Assembly: GCA_963281255.1 (NCBI GenBank)
Contig: OY725497.1
Location: forward strand, 3,526,968-3,590,967
DNA length: 64,000 bases
Origin: Aphrocallistes beatrix
Lineage: Eukaryota > Porifera > Hexactinellida > Sceptrulophora > Aphrocallistidae
Direction: 5' to 3'
Each line of letters begins with the position of its first letter. The stretch's first letter is position 1. Below the pieces are notes generated by a model. That model was not told where the DNA came from. It made no database searches and saw only the letters and a program-made list of their open reading frames with translations. Below, piece by piece: positions 10,301-19,979 of the stretch. The position numbers and the translations under genes were made by a program.

Positions 10301-13300
10301 TCCGCCGATGGACACGTCGTAAGCAACGCCAGTGATGCACAAGTCATTCTTCACCGCGGCCACCTCTCCTGCACACCTGGTGCCGTGCTTGTTCGTGTTG
10401 GCGACGTCCAGACGGGGAGAAGGGTCAGTGTCTTCGCCGTTGTAGTCGAAGCTAGCGTGAGGATCGTAGTTGGATCGGAGGTCAGGGTGCGTGTACTGGA
10501 GACCGTCATCCAGGATTGATACGACCACTCCTTTCCCGCTCACTCCCATCTCCCACACCGGCTGCACATTCATGGTCGGCTTCGCTTTGGCCAAGTACCA
10601 TTGCAAGTGGAAAAATAAATCAGTTGGAGGCGAGTAGGGACGCTCGGGACCGGGGGAATCGCTCTTTGGCTCTGCCCCTACATCTCTCTTGTGTCGCCGT
10701 TTTATCACCTGCTGCTCCACATGCACCACATTAGGATCGGACCTCAGTTTGTTATGATGGTATGTGGCTGCTCGCTTCGAGCGCTCAGGATGTCTGTGCG
10801 ACTTAAAATGGTAGATGTCATCAAAATGCGTTTTCTTCACCAAATGGAAACCGTGTCTCTTTGCAACCTCACCGGCCACCTCCTCCCCACCAATAATTCG
10901 CACCGCCCAAGAGTTGCTATATTCTTCTGAGCAAACATCCCATACAACCGCCAGGAGTATAATTGAGAATAAGTACAGTCTGAAATAAGTTAGATACATG
11001 CTAAGTGCAGTTGAAAATAATCATTACTTTGAGTATTGGTAAAGATAGCATATAGGACAACTAATAATGTTATCAATTAATAACTTACAAGTACTTAGTA
11101 TAACGAATAAGGCTTAAGTTTTGTAGACAGATTTAGACCATAGGTAATATAGATACTGCTTTCTATAAATGGGAAAACTAAAAATTAACAATACGAAAGG
11201 GACAAATTTCCTTCAACATTACGTGATTTCAATCTATAGGCAATTGCAGGGGAATCAACTCGAGTCTTTGGAAGCACTATATCGTGGTGGAATAGGCAAT
11301 TCAACTAAACTGTAAGTGCAGGTTTTATATGAGTTTAGTTGCTTCATAGCTTGATGATGCTGATTTCAGCATTTCCAGGAGTTATGCAGGGACATGATAT
11401 TCTAGCTTCGTATTACGTAATGCTCTCATATCATCAACTAGTACTGATGTAACCAAGTCTACACACTAATAGCGTGTGCGTGCACTCTACAAGGGTCATG
11501 TATCCATTCTTAGCTTACATAATAATGCTCACTTAGGTATGCGATTTGTATTTTTAGCTATATATCAGATAATCCATTAATTTGCTGTAAAAACAACTTC
11601 TGGACATCTGAAGGGATCTTGAGAGAGTCCGTGAGTGACGAACCACAATGTATAGAAGAAGTGACAGATAGAGTTATCAAGAATGTTTCCAACTTAGGTG
11701 AGTTAAAGGAACAACATAATGTTAAAACGAATTGTAAACTGTCACATATTTTAATTGGTGTCTACCAACCAGGTTTACCCCCACCGCCAATGGTCAACTT
11801 CCGTGCAACCAAGAACAACACAGTCTACCTAAACTGGACTCAAGATGCCAGCTTTGATAATGTATCGGAGAGTGAAGTATTTTATAGAGTGGATACGAAA
11901 ATAAAAAGCGAACTCAAGAATATAATTTCCAACGCTTCTAGTGTGCTTATTAGTAATCTAACATTTGATCTCGCTTATGAGTTGGTTGTCAGAACCAAAC
12001 ATGCTGATGGGAAATTGAGTCCAGCTAACTGTCCTTTGAGATTCACTATCAGTGACTATGGTAAGAATGTACAAATACTTTAATTCAGTCACCTTTCTTT
12101 CGCGACCGAAGTCATCGACTATTGCGGTTAACGGAAATTTCCTTAGAAATCAGTGTTGCTAATTGAAAATAATTTCATTCAACTTTAGTTCTTAGCTACT
12201 AATACATACATATATACAATGCCAATCCTCTGAACAGAGATGGATTGCTCATTCGAAACGTAGTACGTAGATTATATGTACAATATTCTAGAATATCTAT
12301 TAACGAATTAATATATACCCACAGCTCCCTCCAATCTGACACTAGAAGTAAACAACTCAACTAGCTTGATTCTGAGCTGGGACCCTCCTCAGATTACAGA
12401 TACAGAAGAAACCGGGACAATACGGAGTTATTACATTTATCTAACAGATAACGAAGGCTATGGGGACATAGATAATTACACATTCACACAGACTACAAAG
12501 ACTTATTTGTTGAAAGATCTAGAAGAGTCTGCTCGATATACTGTCCATGTCGCAGCAGTTACAGAGTTGGGGATAGGACCTGCTTCAACTGCAAGCAACA
12601 CTACTCTAGCAGATAGTATGTTGCATGAACCGTTCCCAAACTTGTAGATCGAAATGGTTTAATATAATTGTTTCTAGGACCAACAAAAGGGCCACTCAAC
12701 TTTAATGATACTGAAAAAGGTGGAACATACGTCTCACTAAGTTGGGACCCTCCTCCCAAAATCGAACAAAATGGAAACATTTTACAATACGTGCTGGTCT
12801 ACTACAGAGTAGGACAGAGTGATGTCAAAATAGAAATTATGGCTCCACAAAATTCATTTAATGTAACAGGTCTATTACCGTTCGTTGAGTATGAATTCAA
12901 GATAGCTGCAGAGAACATTATAGGACCAGGAGAAAATACAACGTTAATAGTCAAAACCAATGAAGATCGTGAGTTGCAATTTAACAACCTTTTTAAAAAC
13001 GCGAATCTTTTCTGATATTTATCCGAAAATGTTCTTTAGCCCCGACTGCTCCGAGGAATATCACAGTCCTCGATAAGGGTACGAAGAGCATTAACATTTC
13101 CTGGGAGATACCGGAAAGTACAAATGGTATTCTTTCTGGTTACTTTATCCTCGTGACGAGTGAAACTCAAAATTTCTCGTTTATTGAAACCAAGTCAAAT
13201 CAGACAATGGAATACAGTGTGGCGGGGTTAGAAGAGTTCACAAACTATTCGATTGCAGTGTTTGGATCGACAGAGGCTGGAGATGGCATGAGTATTACGA

Positions 13301-16300
13301 TCACAGTACAAACTCTAGCAGCAAGTAAGCTAAATACCTTTATGGATAAAAGTGTCTTGATCATTCTTTATGCGATTTAATGGTTCATAAATAAAGTTAC
13401 TTAATTAATGTGTGGACAGCTGCACTAGTAGTTCAATATATGTACTTATATTGATGTAGAACCAACTGCTGAACCATCTAATCTGAGAAATGTTACAGTT
13501 ACTAAAGAAACAATTGGGATAACATGGGATCCAATTAAAGATTCTGAATTAAACGGGTACCTGAAAGGATATAGTATAGAGTATACCAACACAGACTATT
13601 CTGGTACGATCACCAGCAATAATTCTACAAGTGAAACGAACACTTATAAACTGGTTGGTTTGCATCCAGCTTACACTTACAACATTACAGTGTCAGTGAT
13701 AAACCAAATAGGCCAGGGGCCTGCGAGCGAGAATCTGACTGTGACAACACTTGAAGCAGGTAAGGTTTCGTAACACAACATATTCAGGACCACAGTAAAC
13801 GTGCAGTCGATTACTAATATTATCTGTTGTGTAGAACCGATTGAAGCACCACAGTTGTTAAACTTGACAGCGAAATCTCGTTTCACTTTTAGAATCGAAT
13901 GGGAAGATCCTCCTATTAGTAAAAGGAATGGCATCCTAACACAAACGGGAATCATCATTCATAGAATTCCAAGAGCAGGAACAGAGGAAGAGTTTAGATT
14001 TAACGTTCCTAGTCCGGATCATCAGTTCGTATATGACAACAGTGAAAGTCTAAATCCCGGATATAACAATTACAGTGTCCGTCTTTTCAGTAGCACATCG
14101 GTAGGGAAGGGGCCGGATAGTGATCTCCAATACATTCAGACGAATACTACGGGTAAGTAGAGGATACTTATTTTTTAATATCTTCACTATTTCACTTCCA
14201 TGTTAAACTGTAGCTCCTATACTACCACCAACTAACATTGATGTGTCAAGCCCAAACTCAACCTCGCTTATGTTAAATTGGACAACCAATATGGAAAATT
14301 ACCAATACGGGATCATAACAAAGTATGAGGTACGCGTAATGGTGGGAGAATCGGAAATCATGAAGTTTACAAAGATTAGGAAAAGTACAGAAAATACATT
14401 CTCAATTATAATACGAAACCTCAACGAGTACACTCAATACAACATAACCATAATCCCATTCACCAGTGCAGGCAGTTCGATTGAAACAGTCATACACAGC
14501 CGAACACAACCAGGAGGTAAATATTACAATTGCATATTACAATTTTGTAAAATACAAACTTAATTTATACTAACACACATTCGTACACGTATAGTCCCCA
14601 CGAGAGCGGCAAATGATCTGAGGATACAGATAATAAACGACACTTCACTAAACGTCACATGGAGTCTACCCTCAGAAGACGACAGCAATGGAATAATAAC
14701 TCAATTCGAGATTAGATACGGAGAATGCGGTCTAGAATGTTCCACTTGCTTAGATAGAATCCAAGCTCCGGAAAATCAGGCAAGTTTTAACAAACAACTG
14801 ATCGGATTAACTCCAGAAACATGCTATGAGGTAAAGATAAGCGCATCTACAAAAGCCGGTTCAAGCAATTTTACAGAAATTACTGGTAAAACACTGCCTG
14901 AAAGTAAGTTTATTTCCTTTGAATAATCGACGGATTGGCCCATCGGGAGAGCGGGAAATCTACGGTGGGCCGCGGCCGAGTTTGAAGATAGAAAGTGGGC
15001 CGTTCAGTATTTTTTCTGGTTCGATTTTATGAGCCAGTCCGTCACTGCTTCGAGTAAGTATTAAACTATCTGGCATGTTAACAATGTTGTCTCCTTCTAG
15101 ATGTCCAATGCCCGAGATATTATGAGTCAATGAACTATTCTGAAACCACAGATGTAAAAGATCCTTGTGGTGAGAACTCAAGTGCCATTTGTATGGACGT
15201 AGAGCCATTAAACTTTACATGCATGTGTCCTCACGGATATGAAGGAGAAAATTGTTCAGATGAGATCGATTACTGTCAACTTTGGAATATCAGTTGTTCA
15301 GGTAATGGAGACTGTTCTGATACCAATGAAAACTATACATGTGCTTGCAATGACGGGTATCGAGGAAGGAATTGTTCAGAACGCAACAAAAACACTTGTG
15401 AGCCAAAAGGGGTATGCGAATCACTACAACAATGTTGCATAAATGGTGAATGTATAGTTATGGAGAACGATAACGGTACATTAGGCTGTGACTGTCTGCC
15501 AGGGTATGGTGGTCTACTTTGTAATCAGACACTGAACTTGTGTAATCCGTGCCAGAATGAAAGCGAATGTAATCCGTGCCAGAATGATGCCAATTGTACA
15601 GATATTTTCAATGACTATCGATGTATGTGCACAGATAACTTTGTGGGGAAAAATTGCAACGTTTCTTCACAAAACAATAAACGCTGTAGGAACGATACAG
15701 ATGAGATATTTCAACTCGACTGGCAAGATTCTGGACCACACAGCATAGCCATCATTCCCTGCTCCACTTTAACTAAAACATTATATGGAAATATAACCAG
15801 GCAGTGTATTGGACCCAATTGGAAAACCCCTGACTTCAGTAACTGTGTGAGGAGACAATTCAGGGATTTGAGAGAAGAGTTGAAAGAAAAAGGCTTGGAT
15901 GAACAGCGAACAGTTGATATCATAGTCCGAGTTAGGAACTATACAAGAGAAGCTATAAATGAAGCAGCAGGGATGGGATTGATATACCCTGGTGAATTGG
16001 CAATCGTAAATCAAAGTTTAATTAAATTTCAGTTTGTATTCCAGGAAAATGCACAAATGAATGCGAGTAAAGAGAGAATAAACGGCACGATGGACTCTCT
16101 ACAAATTCTATCCAATGTGTTTTCAACCAATAATCTACGTAGCTTCAGCGCAATTGATTTTCTCAATGCAAGTGTGAATGGTTCCACGGCAAATGCATTT
16201 GTGGAGAGTGTGGATGCAATTGGTTCTTTCCTTGCAACTGATCTTGACAATGTAGCGACATTCAATGGAGATAATTTTGAGCTTCAAGCTGTGAGGACGA

Positions 16301-18909
16301 ATACCTCTGAAACCTCATTATACAACACCAGTGCAGGTATTGGTATTAGTGTTAGCTTCACTGCACAGAACTCTACTCCTTTCAGCCTTACCCTAGCTAT
16401 CTTCCCAAGTCTTGACTCCTTCTTGCTATCCACTAGAAATGTTGCAACGAACGTCGCATCTATAAGCATCGATGCAGGACGAATGAAAGAGATGAATGGA
16501 GGAGTGAGCATTACATTCACAAGCATTCAAAATACCAGCAACCTTACAAACACTTATGACTTAGTTCCTGAATGTGTATTTTGGGATGAAGAACGAGGCG
16601 TTTGGAATAACACTGGTCTCACTTTTGAAGGTCAGAGTGGAAATCAGTACAACTGCTCTTCAATTCACACGACAAGTTTTGCACTTTTGTTCAACTTGGT
16701 TCCCAAACCACCTATAACATACGGAGAGAGGCTGGCACAGAGCATAATCACATACATCCTTGCCTGCACCTCTCTCCTGGCGTTGCTTTCCGCCATCGGT
16801 CTCTACTTCTTTATGGGAAAAGCCTTCCTCAGAAAGCGAATAAACCAAGTGCACCTCAACTTCTGTATTGCATACGCGATAGCTCTTTCGCTATTCCTCT
16901 TACAGGAAGCGGCACTCAATCATCCCGTAGCTTGCAAGATATTCGCACTATTAATGCACTACTCATGGCTCACCGTGTTCTCGTGGTCTCTGTGTGAAGG
17001 AATTTTCATTTATTTCAAATTCGTTAGGATATTCTCAAAGCACAAGAAGTTTGAGATGACAGGACTAGTATTATTCGGTTGGCTATTCCCTCTCGTGATT
17101 GTCATTCCTACCTTTGGCATTCGCTTCCATGACTATGGCTCATCCGCTGATGGTCAGATTTGCTTTCTTGGAGTGGGGCCACCGAATTGGACATATTTAG
17201 CATTCATTTTACCCATGATACTTCTGTTATTGAGTAACCTAATATTCCTATTCATCGCAATACACAGTTTCCAGAAAGTATCAAGAGGAAAGGAATCAAA
17301 ACAGAAGTACAAAATGATTTTATTGGGGAGTTTCGTCTTGCTCCCAGTGCTGGGCCTACCCTGGCTGGTGGGATTCCTAACTCTCATCCCTCACAGCTTC
17401 TTTGATTGGGTCTTCATCTTGGTCACAGCTCCTCAAGGACTCTGGTTCTTCCTCATACATGTACTCCGAAATGTAGAGATAAGGAAGAAATTAAGCCAGA
17501 CTCTCTGCAGGAATCGGAAAGGAAGGAAAAGGTTCACTGACTCAATTAGCGTGTCTCACTCCGTGCAAAGTAATATGAACGTGTCTGGGTCCGCGACTCT
17601 AAAATTCAGAGTACGGAGAAGTGATAGTGATAGGAGAAGTTTGTTCAGGAGTGTAAAGTCTGAATATTCTACGTCGATGAGCGTATCGGGTGTGGAAAAA
17701 GGAGATGGATTCGAAATGACTGAATTCAATCAAAAGAAAGATGACATCTACAGGCGAATCTCTTCTAGTTACAATGATGTCTCGGATCTAAATGATCCAT
17801 TCGATCCTGCAACACCCCAAAATCCGCCAAAAGATATTCTCGAAAAAGAAGAAAAAGAATTCATGGAAGAGAACTTCGGAATAGATTTGTTGTTTGATGA
17901 AGACAGAACCTCACAGAGGCTGAGTCTGCCTCTGCTAGAGCTGGCAAGGGACGTGATTCTCGAAGCAGTGACTCCATCGGAAGAGGTAGAAATCAACTCA
18001 TCGAACTTATTAATTGTTTCTCAGATACATTCAGGCGCCTTCAGCAGTTTACACAAGTCAGTGCTCTCTCACACCGATTCAGAAAAGTACGTGGTGTGTA
18101 TGCGAAGAGCGAAGGAAGGGATCAGTAAAGAGGAAGATATTGAATTGAAATTGATGATGCAGATCTTGAGAAAGCTTCAGCGTCATAAGAACATTCTGAA
18201 ACTGGTGGGCATATCTGGCTATAGAGATGAGCGACCCAAATATGTGCTGGAATATGCATGTTACGGGCAACTGCATACTTACCTGGAAGCTTGTAAGCTG
18301 ATGGATGCCACTAACAAGTTGGTGCAGAGGTATGGCATGATTTCATTGGACTTCAAAGACTCCTGCGTCAAACAGATAGCCGCGGGGATGAAATACTTGG
18401 AGGAAGAAGGTTTCGTGCACGGAGACTTGGCGGCTAGGAACATCTTAGTGACTCGACACCTCACCTGCAAGATCACAAACATCGGAAGTCGCCACCATCC
18501 CCAGAGTCCGCCTATCTACTACTCCCCCCGGCCGGAGGTAGCGGCGATACCGGTCCGCTGGACGGCCCCGGAGTGTATCCGCACTGGGGAGAGGACTGGG
18601 AAGAACGATGTTTGGGCATTCGGCATCACGTGCTGGGAAATCTACTCAGAGGGGAGTCTGCCGTTCAAGGAACAGAGCGACAGAGCCGTCACCTTTGAAG
18701 TAACAAATCTTCAGCTGCAAAAGGCGAAGGTATCCGAGAGGACGGAAAAGATGATGGCGTTGTGTTGGAAGATCAATCCCAGTCACAGACTGAATTTCGA
18801 AGATCTGTGTGATTTTATCAATCAAAGGAAGCTATCTTCAATGAATCACCCAAAGAAGATATACACCTCGCTGGAAGATCGTACTGTGCCTCAGAAAACT
18901 CCGCTTTAG
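4322..18909 (+). CDS. LRR-FN3-EGF adhesion GPCR fused to a tyrosine kinase-like domain (16 exons)
   Basis: Exons: 4322-4500, 7166-7237, 7319-7390, 7450-7524, 7853-7924, 11240-11311, 11558-11697, 11773-12060, 12325-12615, 12678-12968, 13040-13324, 13460-13759, 13835-14152, 14214-14516, 14595-14903, 15101-18909. All junctions are GT/AG; the sum is 6876 nt (2291 aa), open throughout. Order: signal peptide and LRRNT cysteines (exon 1); five LRRs on phase-2 exons of 72-75 nt; LRRCT; eight FN3 domains, each one phase-1 exon; about four EGF modules and a hormone-receptor motif (about 1030-1275); GAIN with GPS cysteines from C1514 and the HTTSF cleavage region at 1545; seven TM helices of class B2 type (about 1570-1812); and a tyrosine kinase fold (about 1980-2262) with HGDLAARN and PVRWTAPE. 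The kinase has Met at the VAIK lysine (2023) and Asn at the DFG aspartate (2149), so it is probably a pseudokinase. Predicted role: surface adhesion receptor signalling through 7TM and kinase scaffold. POMT2 and furin genes are nested in introns 1 and 5. Confidence 0.9.
4676..6952 (-). CDS. POMT2: Protein O-mannosyltransferase 2
   Basis: An ER multi-pass enzyme that transfers mannose from dolichyl-phosphate mannose to Ser/Thr of secretory proteins such as dystroglycan, acting with POMT1. The 758-aa product (human POMT2 is 750) has a charged cytosolic N-terminus, the catalytic DE pair in AWDETHFG (D99, E100), FDVHPPLGK, a luminal MIR region (about 330-540; LHSH motifs and PKWGWEQLEVTC) and a C-terminal membrane block with MGRVLYFHHYFPA, ending GLRWLSSWDF as in POMT2. 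Similarity is clearly to POMT2 rather than POMT1 (MIR and C-terminal wording). Intronless, and lying wholly inside intron 1 (4501-7165) of the adhesion-GPCR gene on the opposite strand, filling most of that intron. Confidence 0.95.
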   Translation of the reverse strand: MQETEDSQQTKVKRRNKEQRQGVQENDKIRITKKANEDADFAREINEEVRTHEILRAHIEKNALIHPTIAYLLALTCVTVCSFATRFHTITLPAHVAWDETHFGKHANNYINGSFFFDVHPPLGKMLIAFVGYLTGYNASFSFKEPGLQYDGDFYIPMRVFCVTLGTFLPPMVFETMFTLTSSLSASLIASFFVIFDTGTLTLSQYILLDPPLLFFIMLSALSIAKVHCLFDFSPSISWYFWMALCGISIACAFSVKWVGAFTILYVGFITIKQLWDLIGNWEITFAEIFAYFMIRVILLIALPLLIYSTFFAIHFILLSNSGEGDGFFSSLFQTSLRGNPLNELTVARYVAFGSVITLKNHRPAGGLLHSHYHLYPEDVGPAQQQITAYSHKDDNNLFLIKPYDMELPPNLEPVILKSGDAIRLEHLATHRNLHSHKNPAPISKFHYQVSGYGENGTGDSNDIWIVEVVGGEIGEPVETLTSVIKLYHHHMRCALHSHNVQLPKWGWEQLEVTCNPFIQHAGTKWNVEYNYNDKLDTIVAYTHQPSFLSKLIESQWVMAENNNNLKPKEGEVTSLPWQWPLNYMGQHFSSGNHRVYLLGNPVVFWLNLILIIVYLLQLGVFMCIMQRQMEIPYEFKSLCYNFLSTGFFFLLGWGMHYVPFYLMGRVLYFHHYFPALLFSCMLSATTLDFSFVLLASAIFNKTENAILFRNFMATGCIAILGYSFYLFMPLSYGMGAFTSADPKGLMYGLRWLSSWDF
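8162..10999 (-). CDS. Furin-like proprotein convertase (membrane-anchored subtilisin/kexin type)
   Basis: A 945-aa calcium-dependent serine protease of the trans-Golgi and endosomal route that cuts after basic motifs. Signal peptide (about 1-24); prodomain with an internal RSKR site (73-76) and the primary autocleavage site RRHKR ending at 105; catalytic D164 (SILDDG), H205 (KHGTRCAGE), oxyanion N305 (WASGNGG) and S377 (HSGTSASAP); a P domain; a long Cys-rich region of furin repeats (about 610-850); one TM helix (about 890-915) and a short cytosolic tail. The number of Cys-rich repeats is larger than in human furin and resembles PC5/6B or insect Furin2, so I give no symbol. Intronless, lying wholly inside intron 5 (7925-11239) of the adhesion-GPCR gene on the opposite strand. 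Confidence 0.93.
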   Translation of the reverse strand: MYLTYFRLYLFSIILLAVVWDVCSEEYSNSWAVRIIGGEEVAGEVAKRHGFHLVKKTHFDDIYHFKSHRHPERSKRAATYHHNKLRSDPNVVHVEQQVIKRRHKRDVGAEPKSDSPGPERPYSPPTDLFFHLQWYLAKAKPTMNVQPVWEMGVSGKGVVVSILDDGLQYTHPDLRSNYDPHASFDYNGEDTDPSPRLDVANTNKHGTRCAGEVAAVKNDLCITGVAYDVSIGGIRMLDGSVTDLVEGSSLGFRPQHIDIYSSSWGPEDDGRTLDGPGSLAKKSLEDGANRGRSGLGSIFVWASGNGGIHDSCNADGYALSIYTISVSSVSQSNESPWYSERCSSTLTSTYSSGSNGQKMILSTDIRDGCTQKHSGTSASAPMAAGILALALEVNPHLTWRDIQHLVVLSSDSDGLHGNWVKNGMGYKASTEFGFGVLNAYKLVNRARSWITVGVQHTCNLEPDANQPTSVGGYKTIQITATSDGCNYSKDESTFVRSLEHVQVILSLSINSGQRGDIEISLTSPSKTTSLMYHKRSYDTTRQGFHSWPLMSTHFWGENPSGVWKLSIRSLGNTAATVNSVNIVLYGTEEPPPSYDCIPASCDSECVSTCANSLSSGCDLCKHYRVKDTWDCVSHCPQGYYPDENSKTCLHCNVNCDECNSTFPSQCLACNRNFTIGNGSCTPFCADGSYYDHYSEGFCQPCHESCSTCIGGDNKACTSCSIGLFPVNGVCVNPVTECGERMYKDSYGSCKPCPLGCLKCTSHDNCLQCYNTDMLQHMCSMDCPGGFYYKKSTQMCDECHSTCLTCTGGSDPTDCTACTDGYHLSLESVCLPCCDFTHLLTACCNCTRNPDEPYKNTCSLVKIREDSLLGELRYIMLQTKPTTLIGVLVSFSIILLIGAILLLLSSLFIFPKTNCCFKRKLYRAVPTNHFQSLEVLQDFSSDKFEQ
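14927..15048. mobile_element. Short hAT-like inverted-repeat element in the last intron of the adhesion GPCR
   Basis: Imperfect terminal inverted repeats: GACGGATTGGCCCAT at the left and the complement of GACGGACTGGCTCAT at the right. It is more GC-rich than the surrounding intron. No clear target duplication, so the ends are approximate. Confidence 0.5.
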
Positions 18910-19101
18910 AGTGAATCTCCATGCACTCATCAGGAGAGTAGAATGCATGTTTATTTGAGTTCGGATTTACGATATTTCTGTAGGGGAACTATCTAGCATA
19001 CTATGTACATGTATGGAAATTGTTTGTTGTATTCTAGTTTTAGTATTTCTTCCTAGAGTAATGTACTTTTAGGGGAGTCAACCAGTTTGATTCATCAGGA
19101 T

Positions 19102-19107
19102 AATAAA
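19102..19107 (+). promoter_or_regulatory. Likely polyadenylation signal of the adhesion-GPCR gene
   Basis: AATAAA about 190 bp after the stop codon at 18909, ahead of the convergent DOLPP1 gene. Confidence 0.5.
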
Positions 19108-19206
19108 GTAAAAAGGTGTAAACGTTTTGAAAACCAAGCTAGTAAAGTATTAAAAAAACACTAAATAAACAAATATGCAATTGGATGAGAACACAACATT
19201 GTACTA

Positions 19207-19848
19207 CTATTCACGCTTATTCAATACTCGCATAGTGATGTCGTACTCAAACTGTACAACGTCCTCCAAGTGAGAGAGACTCCTAACACAGAAGTACTTA
19301 GCAAGCCTAGAATGCAAAACGAGAGAATTGAGAGGTAGACTTACCCATCGTGTGATGCAGTACCAGATGGCACCGAACACTGACCCCATCGCGACACCTG
19401 CTAACACCTGTACCGGTGTGTGATACAGTAAGTACACTCTACTGACACAGGTGGCTACGGACAATGCGTAGAGTGCTGAGAGGTAGAGACACCGCCACAG
19501 ATTGGGCAGCTTCCAGCGCAGGGCGAGGGAGAGGGAGAGGAATACGGTGAAGAAGGAGAGGAACTGAGAATGCATTGAAGGCATGCCGTATTCAAAGAGA
19601 GAGCGAGTCCCAGGTCCCTCCGCAGGTCGGGGCTCCTGGATTATTCGTTTCATGACTTGCACAATCAAAAAGTTAATCGCAAGGCCTATAAAGAATAGGA
19701 TCGAATACATGTCTCTCTTACAGTAAATGAATGTGAGGAATGAAATGGAGATGAAGAGAGGTGAGAGAGAAAATACTGCCATTAGCTTTCCGAACAAATC
19801 TCCCCTCTGGTACTCCACACTGGTAAGAGCTAGGGCTTCCCACTCCAT
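19207..19848 (-). CDS. DOLPP1: Dolichyldiphosphatase 1
   Basis: An ER-membrane PAP2-family phosphatase that recycles dolichyl diphosphate to dolichyl phosphate for N-glycosylation, O-mannosylation and GPI synthesis. The 213-aa product has the family's three motifs: KRIIQEPRP (K67 to P75), PSMHS (90-94) and SRVYLLYHT (136-144), with about four hydrophobic helices. Human DOLPP1 is 238 aa; the N-terminus here is shorter but aligns from the VEYQRGDL block. Single exon; 131 bp downstream of AP5B1 on the same strand and convergent with the adhesion-GPCR gene. Confidence 0.93.
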   Translation of the reverse strand: MEWEALALTSVEYQRGDLFGKLMAVFSLSPLFISISFLTFIYCKRDMYSILFFIGLAINFLIVQVMKRIIQEPRPAEGPGTRSLFEYGMPSMHSQFLSFFTVFLSLSLALRWKLPNLWRCLYLSALYALSVATCVSRVYLLYHTPVQVLAGVAMGSVFGAIWYCITRWVSLPLNSLVLHSRLAKYFCVRSLSHLEDVVQFEYDITMRVLNKRE

Positions 19849-19979
19849 CCAGACTCCAGCTGATGTGAAAGGAATCTAATTAAATGGAATAACATCAATA
19901 ATATCAATATAATATAACAGATTGGTACTCGAATAATTATCTATAAAATATATTCTACAATCGCGGCACTGCTTAAACG

